Of a DNA stretch of 64,000 nt, positions 16,495-26,440 are shown one piece after another. The notes under the pieces are model-generated. The model was not told where the DNA came from and did not search any database. It saw only the letters and a list, made by a program, of their open reading frames with translations. Location: positions 417,001-481,000 of the forward strand of contig NZ_MDGP01000001.1 in the NCBI RefSeq assembly GCF_001747095.1, read 5' to 3'. This DNA comes from Roseivirga sp. 4D4 (GTDB lineage: Bacteria > Bacteroidota > Bacteroidia > Cytophagales > Cyclobacteriaceae). Every line of letters begins with the position of its first letter. Positions within the stretch are counted from its first letter, which is position 1. Position numbers and translations under genes: made by a program.

Positions 16495-18678
16495 TTATAT
16501 TTCTTGCAGATCGAATGGTAGAGATCTCATCCGCTTACCTGTCAGATCAAAAACTGCATTCGCCAAAGCAGGAGCTATTGGAGGAAGTCCTGGTTCGCCA
16601 ACACCACCTGGTGCCTCGTCATTTTCCATTAGATGCACTTGAATATCTCGAGGCGCTTCATTAATGCGAAGCATTCTGTAAGTATCAAAGTTTGACTGCT
16701 GGGCAACTCCGTTTTTAAAGGTGATCGGATCTTTTAGGGCAGCAGTTAAGCCATAAATGATATTGCCTTCGGTTTGCGCTATCACTTGGTCCGGATTCAC
16801 ATAAATACCGCAGTCAACTACTGAAACCACTTTAGGAATAGATACTTTGCCATTCTCTTTTTTCAAGAACACAGCATGAGCGACTATGGAGCCAAAACTT
16901 TCAACAATAGCAATGCCCTTGCCCTCATTTGGTCCTAGTTTTTCATTCCAGGCTGACTCTTCTTCCAATTTCTCCAAAACCTTGACAAACCTTGGTTCTG
17001 ACTGGAGTTTCGTTTTTCTGAATTGCAACGGATCACTTTTGAGTTCAGTAGCAATTTCATCGATGAAGCTTTCATGTGGAAAGGCATTGGTGGAACCAAA
17101 GACTGAGCGCCACCAGTGTATAGGTATCTGGTTTTTGTACTCGCTATACCTTACGGATATATCATCAAAGTCATAGTGGGTATTGATCGCCTCCATCACT
17201 TCAAAAGGAACACGGCCATTGGATGCTCTTCCTTGCGTAGTAATGGCTGGACTAACCACTTTATGTTGCATACCAATCCTGCCATCCGAATTCGTTGTCA
17301 TGGTCATACGATGATAACTTGTTTGTCTGAAGGGGCCTTGCATTGTATCATCTTCCCTAGACCAAATAAGCTTGACTGGCTTCCTAAGGGTCTTAGATAT
17401 CTGAAAGCATTCCTCAAGCGAATCGTTCATTGATCTGCGACCGAAACCTCCGCCAAGAAAGGGTAGGTGTACTTTGATTTTTTCTTCTGCTTCGTTATCA
17501 GGGATGCCTAATTGTCTAGCGAATTGCCTTTGTACCTGAGGGCTTTGGCTTGGAGCCCACACCTCAACAGTATTATCTTCTCTAACATGGACAGTAGCAT
17601 TCATCGGTTCCATACACGAGTGTGCAACATGTGGAAGCCTATAATGTGCAGTTCGGACTTTTATGTCTCCCGTAGCACCCCTTTTACCTTTACTCTGTTC
17701 AAAATCTCCTTTTTCGAAGTGTTCCAGTCCATCTTCCTGAGCAAGTTGGGCCATGTCAGTGTTGATACTTTCAGTAGAGATTTGTGCAAACTCTGCATTA
17801 TCCCATTGCACGTTGAGTTTTTTTCTGCCTTCGATGGCCGCAAAATAGGTTTCTGCAACCACAGCGATACCGGTGTTCTTTTTGCCGTAGACTGTGCGTG
17901 TAACTTCCATTACTTCAACCACTCCTTTCACAGCTTTTGCAGCATCGGCATCGAAGCTGGTTACCTTTCCTTGTAAGGTAGGGCACCTTTCTATCGTGGC
18001 ATAAAGTAGGCCTTCTGTTTGTGCATCAATGCCATAGTCTGCAGTGCCATTGACCTTACCAGCAAGATCAGGGCGATGGGTGGCTTTTCCAATGATGTTG
18101 AAGTCAGCTTTCTTCTTTAAGGTCGGTTTTTTAGGAAGGTCAAGCTTGGACGCACTGGATACAAGATCGCCATAGGCCAATGAGTCTTTGGATCCTTTCT
18201 TGTAAACTACCCCTTCTTTGACTTCACAGGAAGAGGCATCAATTCCCCATTGCTGGGCCGCAGCTTGTACCAAGACTTCTCTTGTAGCTGCTCCTAGTTG
18301 TCTCATGGGCATAAATAGACTTCTAACACTTCTACTACCACCAATGGATTGTCTTCCATACCTTCTGGATGCACTGGCCTTAACAATGGTCACCTGATTC
18401 ATTGTTACACCTAGCTCTTCAGCAATTATTGCCGGAATGCCTTGAAAGATTCCTTGTCCTAACTCTGGAACATGGGCCATGATGGTAATCTCACCACTCT
18501 CACTAATGGTTACATATGGATTGATTTGTACACCATCGATCAAGTCTTCCGGCATGATCATCTTCAGCGTACTCTCGTCAGAACCAAGAGCGAGGGTATC
18601 GAAACCAACGGCAAGCATTGCGCCCGCCATACCTGATACCTTCAAGAATTTTCTTCGATTGAGTTTATTTGCTTCCAT
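16495..18678 (-). CDS. Molybdopterin-binding large subunit of a xanthine dehydrogenase family enzyme (IorB-like)
   Basis: The 727-residue product starts with a Tat signal ([16 protein letters not shown]). I place the start at ATG 18678, since the longer frame overlaps the small subunit gene deeply. The protein has the two-part layout of isoquinoline 1-oxidoreductase beta subunits. Features are [19 protein letters not shown] for cofactor binding, [26 protein letters not shown], the molybdopterin loop [15 protein letters not shown], and near the C-terminus [17 protein letters not shown], whose Glu is the catalytic base in this family. It should carry Mo-cytosine dinucleotide and hydroxylate an aldehyde or N-heterocycle in the periplasm; the substrate is unknown. 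It overlaps the iron-sulfur subunit gene by 14 bases. A cytochrome c subunit, frequent in this group, is not present here. Confidence 0.93.
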   Translation of the reverse strand: MEANKLNRRKFLKVSGMAGAMLAVGFDTLALGSDESTLKMIMPEDLIDGVQINPYVTISESGEITIMAHVPELGQGIFQGIPAIIAEELGVTMNQVTIVKASASRRYGRQSIGGSRSVRSLFMPMRQLGAATREVLVQAAAQQWGIDASSCEVKEGVVYKKGSKDSLAYGDLVSSASKLDLPKKPTLKKKADFNIIGKATHRPDLAGKVNGTADYGIDAQTEGLLYATIERCPTLQGKVTSFDADAAKAVKGVVEVMEVTRTVYGKKNTGIAVVAETYFAAIEGRKKLNVQWDNAEFAQISTESINTDMAQLAQEDGLEHFEKGDFEQSKGKRGATGDIKVRTAHYRLPHVAHSCMEPMNATVHVREDNTVEVWAPSQSPQVQRQFARQLGIPDNEAEEKIKVHLPFLGGGFGRRSMNDSLEECFQISKTLRKPVKLIWSREDDTMQGPFRQTSYHRMTMTTNSDGRIGMQHKVVSPAITTQGRASNGRVPFEVMEAINTHYDFDDISVRYSEYKNQIPIHWWRSVFGSTNAFPHESFIDEIATELKSDPLQFRKTKLQSEPRFVKVLEKLEEESAWNEKLGPNEGKGIAIVESFGSIVAHAVFLKKENGKVSIPKVVSVVDCGIYVNPDQVIAQTEGNIIYGLTAALKDPITFKNGVAQQSNFDTYRMLRINEAPRDIQVHLMENDEAPGGVGEPGLPPIAPALANAVFDLTGKRMRSLPFDLQEI

Positions 18679-19138
18679 TGCTGATTTCTTTTGAGGCCAG
18701 GTGAATTGCTTTTCTAATTCTGTGATATGTACCGCATCGACAGATATTACCGGACATAGCTTGGTCAATATCTTCATCACTTGGTGAAGGATTCTTTTCC
18801 AAAAGAGCAGAGGCTGACATGATTTGTCCAGACTGACAGTAGCCACATTGTGGAGCCTGTACTTCTAACCATGCTTTTTGAACCGGGTGTGAACTATCTT
18901 CAGAGAGCCCTTCTATGGTGGTGATCTCCTGTCCGACAATTGCGCTTACGGGAAGAGAGCAGGACCTCACAGGGTTGCCGTTTAGATGCACGGTGCATGC
19001 CCCACACTGAGCAATTCCACATCCATATTTTGTTCCGGTTAGGCCGACTTCGTCTCTAATTGCCCAGAGTAAGGGTGTTTGAGCTTCGGCCTCAATAGTA
19101 TATTCTTGACTATTGATTTTGAGTTTGTAGGTAGGCAT
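18665..19138 (-). CDS. [2Fe-2S] small subunit of the molybdenum hydroxylase (IorA-like)
   Basis: The 157-residue product has the plant-ferredoxin cluster motif [21 protein letters not shown] second, all-helical cluster domain carries [16 protein letters not shown] and [17 protein letters not shown]. That is the standard two-cluster arrangement of xanthine dehydrogenase family small subunits, at normal length. It passes electrons from the molybdenum site of the partner subunit, whose gene overlaps its end by 14 bases. It has no signal peptide, as expected for a subunit carried through the Tat system by the large subunit. The start ATG at 19138 gives the canonical [14 protein letters not shown] beginning. 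Confidence 0.95.
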   Translation of the reverse strand: MPTYKLKINSQEYTIEAEAQTPLLWAIRDEVGLTGTKYGCGIAQCGACTVHLNGNPVRSCSLPVSAIVGQEITTIEGLSEDSSHPVQKAWLEVQAPQCGYCQSGQIMSASALLEKNPSPSDEDIDQAMSGNICRCGTYHRIRKAIHLASKEISNGSK

Positions 19139-19386
19139 GTCTTGAAGATTTGTACCAGTTAATTTAGCGAATTACCATGGATAATGCTCATGTTTAATTT
19201 TGCGAACTCTTTGTGTTGGACTATGTTTCGTTCACAAACGACAAAAGTCCGACAGCCCCAATTCACTTGTCGCTTCTCGAGAGGACTTCCGCCCTTTTTC
19301 GATGGCATTGATTTCCTATATAAAAAGCATTTAATTGACCTTTGCTGACTAATACTTAATTTGTAGTAAAACTTTAACAGAATTAG

Positions 19387-20043
19387 ATGGCGGCTACAAA
19401 AAAGACTTTCTTGAAATTTTTCTTCGAGTTGGCAATTGTAATCATTGGTATAACGATCGCCTTTACCTTAGATCGATGGAATCAAGAACGAACGAATGAT
19501 GACAAACTCGAGACCTACTTGAGTTTGTTGGCTTCAGACCTCAAGGCTCAAGGAGAAGGTATAGATGGTTCCACTCGGGTTGTCAGCGATGTTTTGGATG
19601 CCTACAAAGAAATGGTTAAGGGCTTAGAGGAAAATGAACCTATTGATCAACTATTTAGTGATTACTTCAATAGAATGCAGAGCTTTTCCATTTTTAAAAG
19701 AGAGGGAGCCAATACCTATTCAATTATGCTGCAAAGCGGAGATATACAGCTGATTCAAGGCATTGTTTTGAAAAGTCAGTTGTTGAACCTTGAGACTGTG
19801 TATAATAGGATTCAGAACTTTGAAAGCTCTTATTTGGAAAAGCGAGATCAGATGCTCGACCCATTGATTGTCCAATACTTTAACACTTCAACAGAGTCTT
19901 TCGAGAATTTGAATACGGTCAATAAAAGGCAGTTTCAAAATAGGTTGTATCTAATAATGGATTTATTGGATGCACTATTATATGCTTATAGAGATGCCAG
20001 TGAGGAAATTGAGTCTGTCATCAATGAGTTAGAAGACGTATAA
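19387..20043 (+). CDS. Membrane-anchored protein of unknown function (DUF6090-like)
   Basis: The 218-residue product has one N-terminal membrane segment (FFELAIVIIGITIAFTLDRWNQ). A helical, charged domain follows, presumably periplasmic or coiled-coil in nature (LETYLSLLASDLKAQGEGID; LEKRDQMLDPLIVQYF). The segment ending in a conserved W-N is typical of a family abundant in marine Bacteroidota with no assigned function. A promoter candidate TTG (19335-19337), 18-base spacer, TTAATTTG (19356-19363) precedes the start. A terminator hairpin follows directly. It stands alone between divergent and convergent neighbours. Confidence 0.75.
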   Translation: MAATKKTFLKFFFELAIVIIGITIAFTLDRWNQERTNDDKLETYLSLLASDLKAQGEGIDGSTRVVSDVLDAYKEMVKGLEENEPIDQLFSDYFNRMQSFSIFKREGANTYSIMLQSGDIQLIQGIVLKSQLLNLETVYNRIQNFESSYLEKRDQMLDPLIVQYFNTSTESFENLNTVNKRQFQNRLYLIMDLLDALLYAYRDASEEIESVINELEDV

Positions 20044-20087
20044 AAAAAAGATCCAACCTGAACAGTTCAGGTTGGATCTTTTTTTAA
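20042..20087. terminator. Bidirectional terminator between convergent genes
   Basis: AAAGATCCAACCTGAA pairs perfectly with TTCAGGTTGGATCTTT across a CAG loop, flanked by A-runs on the left and T-runs on the right. It can therefore end both the plus gene at 20043 and the minus peptidase gene at 20101. Confidence 0.92.
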
Positions 20088-20100
20088 CAATAGTATCTGC

Positions 20101-22011
20101 TTATCGCTTTTTCTCAATAGCAGTAGCTTCCCACTTATTGTTGTCTTTGTTTACATCAGCCATTCGGCCTGATGGGTCGATTACAACAGAGGCAATTTCT
20201 GAGATAGGCCTGTCAACCGTTAAATCATAAGTTGGGTGAGTCCATGGCCAGTCTTCGTGAACGACTCTTTTATCAGCTGTTTCAGCTGGTTTTTCACCTC
20301 GCATCATTCTAAGGGCCATATAGTGAACCTCTTTGGTACCGTCAGTGTACGTCACAACAACATCGATCGGCATTGGCATCTTGTTTACCCTTTCCAGGCT
20401 GACCTTGGTCTTTTGCCCCTCGCCAACAACGTCTTTAATACCATAATCAATTTGCTTAGTAGTATAAACAAAGTACTCATTGTACCAGTCTAGCTCAAGT
20501 CCAGAAACATCTTCCATTACACGTAGAACGTCATTTGGATTTGGGTGCTTGAATTTCCACCGATCAAAGTACTCTAGGAGACCACGATCTCTTGCTTCTT
20601 CACCAATTACATAGCCCATCTGGCTCATCCATACCGCTCCTTTGCCATAGGCCTGAGCACCATAGATTCCATTCAAATCATAATGATCAGAGTGTGTACT
20701 CATGGCTTCTTCTCTACCGCTTTTAGCTGCCCTTAAGTAACCACCTTGTCCTGATCTTGATCCAATATTCTCTAAAGTGGTAGCCGGTGCAGACTCACCT
20801 TTCATGGTACGAGATATGTGTTGAGAAATACGCGAGGACGCATATGAAGTAAAGCCCTCATCCATCCAAGGGTGAAGCGCTTCGTTACTACCTAATACGC
20901 CATGATACCAATCGTGCATAGATTCGTGAATGGTTACACCCAGAAGACTTCCTCTATTACCAGTAATTAGAGTAGACATAGGGTATTCCATACCTCCGTC
21001 ACCTCCCTGAATCACAGAGAACTGCTTATATGGGTATTGGCCAAAGTACTTGTTGGCATACTCAAATGACATCTCAGTCAAGGGTCTTAACTTTTCCCAG
21101 TTTTCTGTATTCTGACCTTTTTGATGCAGGAAGTGAAGTACAGTCCCGTTTTTCATTGTCAGTTTATTGTGCAGGTAGTCTGGGTCTGCAGCCCACATAA
21201 AGTCATGAACATCCGGGGCAATGAAGTGCCACTCAAGTTTGCCGTCAACTACTTTTTGGTTGACAACATCTCCTGGGTTTTCATAGCCATGACCAATTTC
21301 AAGCGGGTTTTGAAGGTAGCCTGTACCGCCCACTACATAATCCTTGTCAATTTTAAGCTTTAGCTCAAAGTCTCCCCATACACCATAAAATTCACGGCCT
21401 ATGTATTCGTCTGCATGCCAGCCCTGGTAATCATATTCAGCCATTTTAGGAAACCATTGTGCCATTGAATAACGCACGCCTTCGGCATTATCTCTACCAG
21501 TTCTTCTAATTTGCACAGGTACTTGTGCTTCGAAAGTCATATCAAAGGTGACTGTTTCACCAGACTTGATCGGTTTATCGAGTTTTACTTCTAAAATGGT
21601 TCCTACTACCTCATATTCGAGGTCTTTACCATCTTTCTTTAGTGAGAAAATTTTCTGATAGCCAATCTCATCTTCCGATAACTTGGAAATTCTATCTCCC
21701 ACTCTTCTGTCAGGATCTTGAATGGTACGCGATCTTACATCCATCATACTTCCAGGCTGGAACGCATTGAAGTAGAGGTGATAAAAGACCATATTGAGGT
21801 CGTCAGGAGAGTTATTGGTATAATCTAACTTCTGAACGCCCTGATAGCGGTTGGTTTCAACGTCCATGTCAATTTCCATGTAGTAGTTTACACGTTGCTG
21901 CCACCGTTCATTGTCACTTCTATTCGCCTTCCCTTGTGCCATCACCATGGTGGATGCACCTACAAAGAGAAGCGCCTGAAACAATACTCGTCTTATATTC
22001 ATAATCCTCAT
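20101..22011 (-). CDS. Exported M1 family zinc aminopeptidase-like metallopeptidase
   Basis: The 636-residue product has a signal peptide (RVLFQALLFVGASTMVMAQG). The M1 catalytic set is complete: TIHESMHDWYHG near residue 359 gives HExxH, and after 18 residues comes the third zinc ligand in MDEGFTSY. The substrate-binding GGMEYP stands in place of the usual GAMEN, a variation seen in Bacteroidota M1 peptidases. The N-terminal beta domain (YTNNSPDDLNMVFYHLYFNAFQPGS) resembles other exported M1 enzymes. It probably trims peptides in the periplasm or outside the cell for nutrition. It is transcribed alone, with a bidirectional terminator behind it. Confidence 0.93.
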   Translation of the reverse strand: MRIMNIRRVLFQALLFVGASTMVMAQGKANRSDNERWQQRVNYYMEIDMDVETNRYQGVQKLDYTNNSPDDLNMVFYHLYFNAFQPGSMMDVRSRTIQDPDRRVGDRISKLSEDEIGYQKIFSLKKDGKDLEYEVVGTILEVKLDKPIKSGETVTFDMTFEAQVPVQIRRTGRDNAEGVRYSMAQWFPKMAEYDYQGWHADEYIGREFYGVWGDFELKLKIDKDYVVGGTGYLQNPLEIGHGYENPGDVVNQKVVDGKLEWHFIAPDVHDFMWAADPDYLHNKLTMKNGTVLHFLHQKGQNTENWEKLRPLTEMSFEYANKYFGQYPYKQFSVIQGGDGGMEYPMSTLITGNRGSLLGVTIHESMHDWYHGVLGSNEALHPWMDEGFTSYASSRISQHISRTMKGESAPATTLENIGSRSGQGGYLRAAKSGREEAMSTHSDHYDLNGIYGAQAYGKGAVWMSQMGYVIGEEARDRGLLEYFDRWKFKHPNPNDVLRVMEDVSGLELDWYNEYFVYTTKQIDYGIKDVVGEGQKTKVSLERVNKMPMPIDVVVTYTDGTKEVHYMALRMMRGEKPAETADKRVVHEDWPWTHPTYDLTVDRPISEIASVVIDPSGRMADVNKDNNKWEATAIEKKR

Positions 22012-22080
22012 TTTTTATTCTAGGCAGGAAAATATCAAAGTTTAGAGTCCCCAACAAATGATAATGTTTGAAAGGAGGGA

Positions 22081-24144
22081 TTACCTGATTTTATACCTGA
22101 TTTGAAATTTGATATCTGTTCTTTTATTCCCGTCTATGGTTTCAAGTCCCGTGCCAATTTCGCTAAGGTCATGGAAAGTGGTCCTCGCGATCCTCACCCA
22201 TATGTTTATTTGTGTACTCATTCGATAGCTTAGCAGTAGATAGTTTCTAACACCCTGACCACTATAACCAGGGATCGAAAATGCATAGAGTACATCTCTT
22301 TCATAGACATACTGTCGATTTTGCTGTCCTTCTGTATCGAATATGGCATGCCTGAGGCTAACCTTCAGGTCAAGCAACTGGTAATTCAAATCTTGAATTA
22401 TGGCATAACCATTAGTCAGTTCATCTGAGATATTAAAACTGCTCCATTGAATCCTTGTCTGAAGACTCAGGGAGCTTGTCACTTGATACCGGGTATTCAT
22501 TAAGTATTGAAGTTTTCTGCCAGTTGCAACAATTTTGGTATCGTCTTCAAGGCTTACGTTCTCATCTTTACTTTTGCCTCTAATCTGCAGGTAAGTGCTT
22601 GTTATTGAATTGGGGTTAAAATTGAGGCGTAGAAGAAAGTCATTGCCTTGGGAAGGTTTATCTACTCTGAATTTAAGCCAAGGAAAGTGGAAAGAGTCGT
22701 AGTAGGCAGATAGATTGAATTTACGGTTTAGCTTATACTTAATGCCCCAATAGACGCCATTCTCATTTATATTTCTACTATTCTCCCCAAAGGCAGAACC
22801 TCTGATTGAATGAAAGTCTTGTTGATAATTTCTCAGAACAAACCCAAAATGGATTCTTTTGGAGAGATAAGTGGTAAAACCGACAAGGGCACCCATCCCT
22901 TGGCTTTTTGAAATGGCAGCCTCTCCGAAAAAGTTCAGTCCCTGTAAATAGGTGCTCCCATAGATGCCAAGGTTGAAGTTCCGGTTCCCTGAAAATTCGA
23001 AAAGGTTATAAGCCTGATTACTCCTTTGAATAGGAATTGAGAATTTGTTGAATGCTCCTAGAATACCAACCTTACTGCGTTGATCTGGATGATACCCTAG
23101 TGCGATACCGTATATCTTTTCGTTGACCTGATGTCTATTCTCAAGCTCTCTTTGAGTTCTATGCAAGCCTGTCAGTTGGATGGTGGAGAAGTTGCTTTCT
23201 GAGTTTACTGAGGCTTCAGTGATATTTGCGTCTTGATTGAGGCTTGAGATGAAGATGGTGGTCGAAACCTTGGAATTGAGGACATGAGTAGTAGCCAGTC
23301 CTCTCATAAATCCACCCTCAACTACTGAAGTGTATGGAGTAATTCCAATACTAGCGCTTTCGAGTATATTTATCGTCTCAGAACCTTTCCCTGTTGAAAA
23401 GCCGGAACCAAAAATCAGTCCTTGGCCGAACTGAAGTTGATAGTCTCCAGCAATGATCTTTTTCCACTTGCCTTGATTTTGAAGCATAGCATGACCAGAC
23501 CAGAAGTCCATCCCGTAGTTTCGATCCTTCGGATTCCATTTTATGCTTTCTCCCGCATCTTTTTCTGTTGTAAAACCAAGGCTAAAATCTCCAGGTTTGG
23601 AAACGCGATAGCGTAGGTAGAGCTTGTCAGGAGAACCAAAGTAGCTCTCTTGATCCGGAATGTCTTTATTTGCATATCCTCGTTTCTCCTCTAATACACG
23701 CTCGTGCCTGAGGATAAAGTAATTGTTCCTTTCACTCAGTATCCTTTTAAGTAAAGGTTTATGGTCAAGTCCCTTTGGTGATAAGGTGATAAAGGGCAGC
23801 AGGTCTTTGACCACTTCTAAGTCAAAGCCAGAAACATATACTAGTTCATAGAGCGAATTGAGCTTCCCATTAGCCGCACGATATTCAAGAAAGGCCTGAA
23901 TCTGATCGCTGGAAAGAAGCCCAAGGTTGATTAATCCTTGTCTGTCGATTTGATTGATATCAATGGGGTTTTCATAAGCCAACAAGAGTCTTTCGTAGAG
24001 ATCTTCAAAGCTTGAACCCACTTCTTGGTCATTGATGCGTTTTTCTACAAAGCTTTGCAAATCGAATTCCCTCTTGACTTGGGCGTATAAACCGTTCATT
24101 GGGATAAACAAAGCAACTATAATGAGTTGTATCGAACACTTCAT
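22081..24144 (-). CDS. Helix-hairpin-helix plus outer-membrane barrel protein
   Basis: The 687-residue product has a signal peptide (QLIIVALFIPMNGLYAQV). An N-terminal helix-hairpin-helix region follows: NPIDINQIDRQGLINLGLLSSDQIQAFL and LNSLYELVYVSGFDLEVVKDLLPFI. The rest (about residue 140 onward) is amphipathic beta sequence typical of an outer-membrane barrel (DYQLQFGQGLIFGSGFSTGKG; final TDIKFQIRYKIR). This architecture is common in Bacteroidota and its function is not established. ComEA-like HhH domains bind DNA in competence, so a link to DNA at the surface is possible but speculative. The gene starts by a 4-base ATGA overlap with the upstream PorQ-like gene, so the two are translationally coupled. 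Confidence 0.82.
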   Translation of the reverse strand: MKCSIQLIIVALFIPMNGLYAQVKREFDLQSFVEKRINDQEVGSSFEDLYERLLLAYENPIDINQIDRQGLINLGLLSSDQIQAFLEYRAANGKLNSLYELVYVSGFDLEVVKDLLPFITLSPKGLDHKPLLKRILSERNNYFILRHERVLEEKRGYANKDIPDQESYFGSPDKLYLRYRVSKPGDFSLGFTTEKDAGESIKWNPKDRNYGMDFWSGHAMLQNQGKWKKIIAGDYQLQFGQGLIFGSGFSTGKGSETINILESASIGITPYTSVVEGGFMRGLATTHVLNSKVSTTIFISSLNQDANITEASVNSESNFSTIQLTGLHRTQRELENRHQVNEKIYGIALGYHPDQRSKVGILGAFNKFSIPIQRSNQAYNLFEFSGNRNFNLGIYGSTYLQGLNFFGEAAISKSQGMGALVGFTTYLSKRIHFGFVLRNYQQDFHSIRGSAFGENSRNINENGVYWGIKYKLNRKFNLSAYYDSFHFPWLKFRVDKPSQGNDFLLRLNFNPNSITSTYLQIRGKSKDENVSLEDDTKIVATGRKLQYLMNTRYQVTSSLSLQTRIQWSSFNISDELTNGYAIIQDLNYQLLDLKVSLRHAIFDTEGQQNRQYVYERDVLYAFSIPGYSGQGVRNYLLLSYRMSTQINIWVRIARTTFHDLSEIGTGLETIDGNKRTDIKFQIRYKIR

Positions 24145-24959
24145 CTCTTTAAAGAATAGATGATGCCAATACTGTGGAGCATTCCGATACCCTGCCCAGA
24201 CCTTAAACCATAGTCAATCGTGAATGCCTTTAACACCAGACTGGCCCCAAATGAATGCCTATTTGTTGTGGGAGAAATTCCAGTACGGAGGACCATTGTC
24301 TCAATGAGTCTATAGGCCAAGCCCATCTTAATAATGGGGTCAAGTCTGACATCCTTCTCAAATTCTGCATAAAGATTCAATTCATCCGTTGGGTGGTAGT
24401 CAATAGAAGCTCTAACAATCACAGGTATTTTTTCCTGAATATCTCTTGAGATGTTGGATTGAGTGAAATTGTAAATATGAGTTCCAAGTGTCAGTTCTGG
24501 GCCTAGATTGGTTATAGCACCTATCTCTGATACAAGAACAGATCGCTTACCAAAGCCGTCAATGTATAACTGCTGAATAGCAGTTTTGAAGCCCAGATTT
24601 ACAATCCCAATTTTCTGAGCCAGGGCCAGGTGGAGCATTTGTGTATTGAAAATCTCATCTCCAAATTTGGAAGCCCCTAGACCAAAAGTGCCAATGCTCG
24701 ATGGGAGGTTGATACCTGCAAATACGCTATTGAATGGCGAGAAATCGAGGATGGTTTGGTATCCTGCAATACCTGAGATCTCATTGATGTCGGCCAACCC
24801 TGCGGGATTGTTAAAGATAGACCAGTCTTCAGAGCCTATGGAAACTATGTCACCTAAACCTATTGAAACAGCCCCATTTGGGGGTGTTCCGGCCAGCTGA
24901 CTCCATAGAGTAAGATTTAAAGTGACACAGCTAATCAGAATTATTGATAACCTGCGCAC
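24141..24959 (-). CDS. PorV/PorQ-like outer-membrane beta-barrel protein
   Basis: The 272-residue product has a signal peptide (LSIILISCVTLNLTLWS) and the opening GGAVSIGLGDIVSI-like motif (NGAVSIGLGDIVSIGSEDWSIFNNPAGLADI). This resembles the start of PorV/PorQ proteins, which are FadL-type barrels. The remainder alternates short beta strands and ends in HSIGIIYSLKR. The frame begins at a GTG at 24959. It overlaps the HhH-barrel gene by four bases. PorV and PorQ work in T9SS cargo release, but the family is broad, so I name only the fold. No other secretion-machinery genes are adjacent. Confidence 0.72.
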   Translation of the reverse strand: MRRLSIILISCVTLNLTLWSQLAGTPPNGAVSIGLGDIVSIGSEDWSIFNNPAGLADINEISGIAGYQTILDFSPFNSVFAGINLPSSIGTFGLGASKFGDEIFNTQMLHLALAQKIGIVNLGFKTAIQQLYIDGFGKRSVLVSEIGAITNLGPELTLGTHIYNFTQSNISRDIQEKIPVIVRASIDYHPTDELNLYAEFEKDVRLDPIIKMGLAYRLIETMVLRTGISPTTNRHSFGASLVLKAFTIDYGLRSGQGIGMLHSIGIIYSLKR

Positions 24960-25014
24960 GCTTTAATATAATAAAATCAATTACTGATATTGATTTTAAT
25001 TATAAAAAATAAAC

Positions 25015-26439
25015 TTAAAGCGCTGACTTGAAGTTGAAGAACAGGCCGGTAGTTCCTTCTCGGTTAATGCTATACTCGAGACGGAAGACAAAGTCATAGT
25101 AGGTGACTATATCCACACCGAGACCAATACTCCCAATCCATTCGTTGTTAAAGAAGTTGTTTCGTGTAGAGTCGATCGGATTACCAGCGTAGCCCGCGTC
25201 CATAAAGATTTTAAGGTAGAAGGCATAGGGCAGCGTTCTAAACTGGTTGATCAAGCTTCTTCTGCTCAGTTCCTGTACGCCTTCCAGCACTTTAAAGCGG
25301 AGTGCCGTTCTGTTGGATATATATCGATTACTTTCTATCACAAACCTTTCATAGCCTCTGATGAAATCTGGTCGGTAGCCAAATCCAGACCTAACAAAGT
25401 AAGGTATGTTCTGTGCTGAGTTATTGTAGGCATCGATGCGGTTGGCAAAGTAGAACTTATCATTTATGTTGAAGAACTTGGCATATGTCAATCGAGTAGT
25501 GAACATGTTGAAGTCATTGAAGCTACCAAGTCCGAATTGATTCAACTGAACTGTAAGTAGACTCCCGGTCAATGGGTAGGCTATATAGTCTCTCTTGTCT
25601 AGGCTAAAGGTATAGGAAAGCCTCACGTAATTCTGTACGCTTTCATTTCGTAAATGGTACTCAGGATTAACGTCTCTAATGGTGTCTCCAACAGAAGACC
25701 TTACGTAGCCCACATTTAGGCTATGTCGAGTATAGAATGACGGGCGAATAGTGATGGTTCCACTTGTGCTGAAGGCTCTTCTGATTACGTTGTCACTTTC
25801 AACAAACTGGGCCCTATGCGCAATGGAGTTGACTCCCACGGTCTTATTGGTAGTGTAACTTGTTGAAAAGCCCAGACCAATAGTCTGATCTCGGTTAATA
25901 TATGGAATTTGGTAACTGAGTGACATCTGCTTTGCGAAACCAAATTGGGCTCGGAACCTAAACCGATCGTTGCGCCCTGTAAGGTTGGTATGAATGAGTT
26001 GAGCACCATAATTAACCCGAGAGAAATCTCGATTTTGATTGACCCACCATTCGGTGAAGTTTCGGTCTGCCAATTTGAAAATGGGTAAGGGAAAGATATA
26101 CCACCTTTCCTGAAGCCTAATGAGAACATCGACCTCTTTCTCAGACATGAACAGCGGAACAATTTCCACCATTACAAAGAGCCTCGTATTGGTAAGCTTC
26201 TGCTGATCTAAAGTGACTTTTTCAGCGAAATCAGCCAGTTTCAGGACTTCACCTTCCTGAAAATCGAGCTCTCGTAAGATGATTTCTAATTTTGTTTTGT
26301 TGTTGCCGGTGACATAGATTTTGCCAACCCTTACTGTAGAATCGGGGTTAAGGTCGGCTACAGTTCCGGTTTGAGCAAAAGTCGGTGTCGCAAAAACACA
26401 AATCAATAAAACATACCACCAGCCATTATTCTTCAACAC
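25015..26439 (-). CDS. BamA/TamA-like outer-membrane assembly protein (Omp85 family)
   Basis: The 474-residue product has a signal peptide (VLLICVFATPTFAQ) and one POTRA-like domain (residues about 35-100: VRVGKIYVTGNNKTKLEIILRELDFQEG). A 16-strand Omp85-type barrel follows, with RGYERF near residue 365 as the conserved R-G-x-x-[RF] lock motif. Most BamA proteins have five POTRA domains, so this is a short Omp85 variant of a kind common in Bacteroidota. The start is GTG at 26439, one base after the lgt stop, so it is probably co-transcribed with lgt. Its role is likely insertion or transport of an outer-membrane protein; the client is unknown. Confidence 0.85.
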   Translation of the reverse strand: MLKNNGWWYVLLICVFATPTFAQTGTVADLNPDSTVRVGKIYVTGNNKTKLEIILRELDFQEGEVLKLADFAEKVTLDQQKLTNTRLFVMVEIVPLFMSEKEVDVLIRLQERWYIFPLPIFKLADRNFTEWWVNQNRDFSRVNYGAQLIHTNLTGRNDRFRFRAQFGFAKQMSLSYQIPYINRDQTIGLGFSTSYTTNKTVGVNSIAHRAQFVESDNVIRRAFSTSGTITIRPSFYTRHSLNVGYVRSSVGDTIRDVNPEYHLRNESVQNYVRLSYTFSLDKRDYIAYPLTGSLLTVQLNQFGLGSFNDFNMFTTRLTYAKFFNINDKFYFANRIDAYNNSAQNIPYFVRSGFGYRPDFIRGYERFVIESNRYISNRTALRFKVLEGVQELSRRSLINQFRTLPYAFYLKIFMDAGYAGNPIDSTRNNFFNNEWIGSIGLGVDIVTYYDFVFRLEYSINREGTTGLFFNFKSAL

Positions 26440-26440
26440 G

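Noticed and set aside
18679..18846. Longer start for the molybdenum hydroxylase large subunit.
   Set aside because: The extra 56 codons overlap the small subunit gene and would bury the Tat signal.
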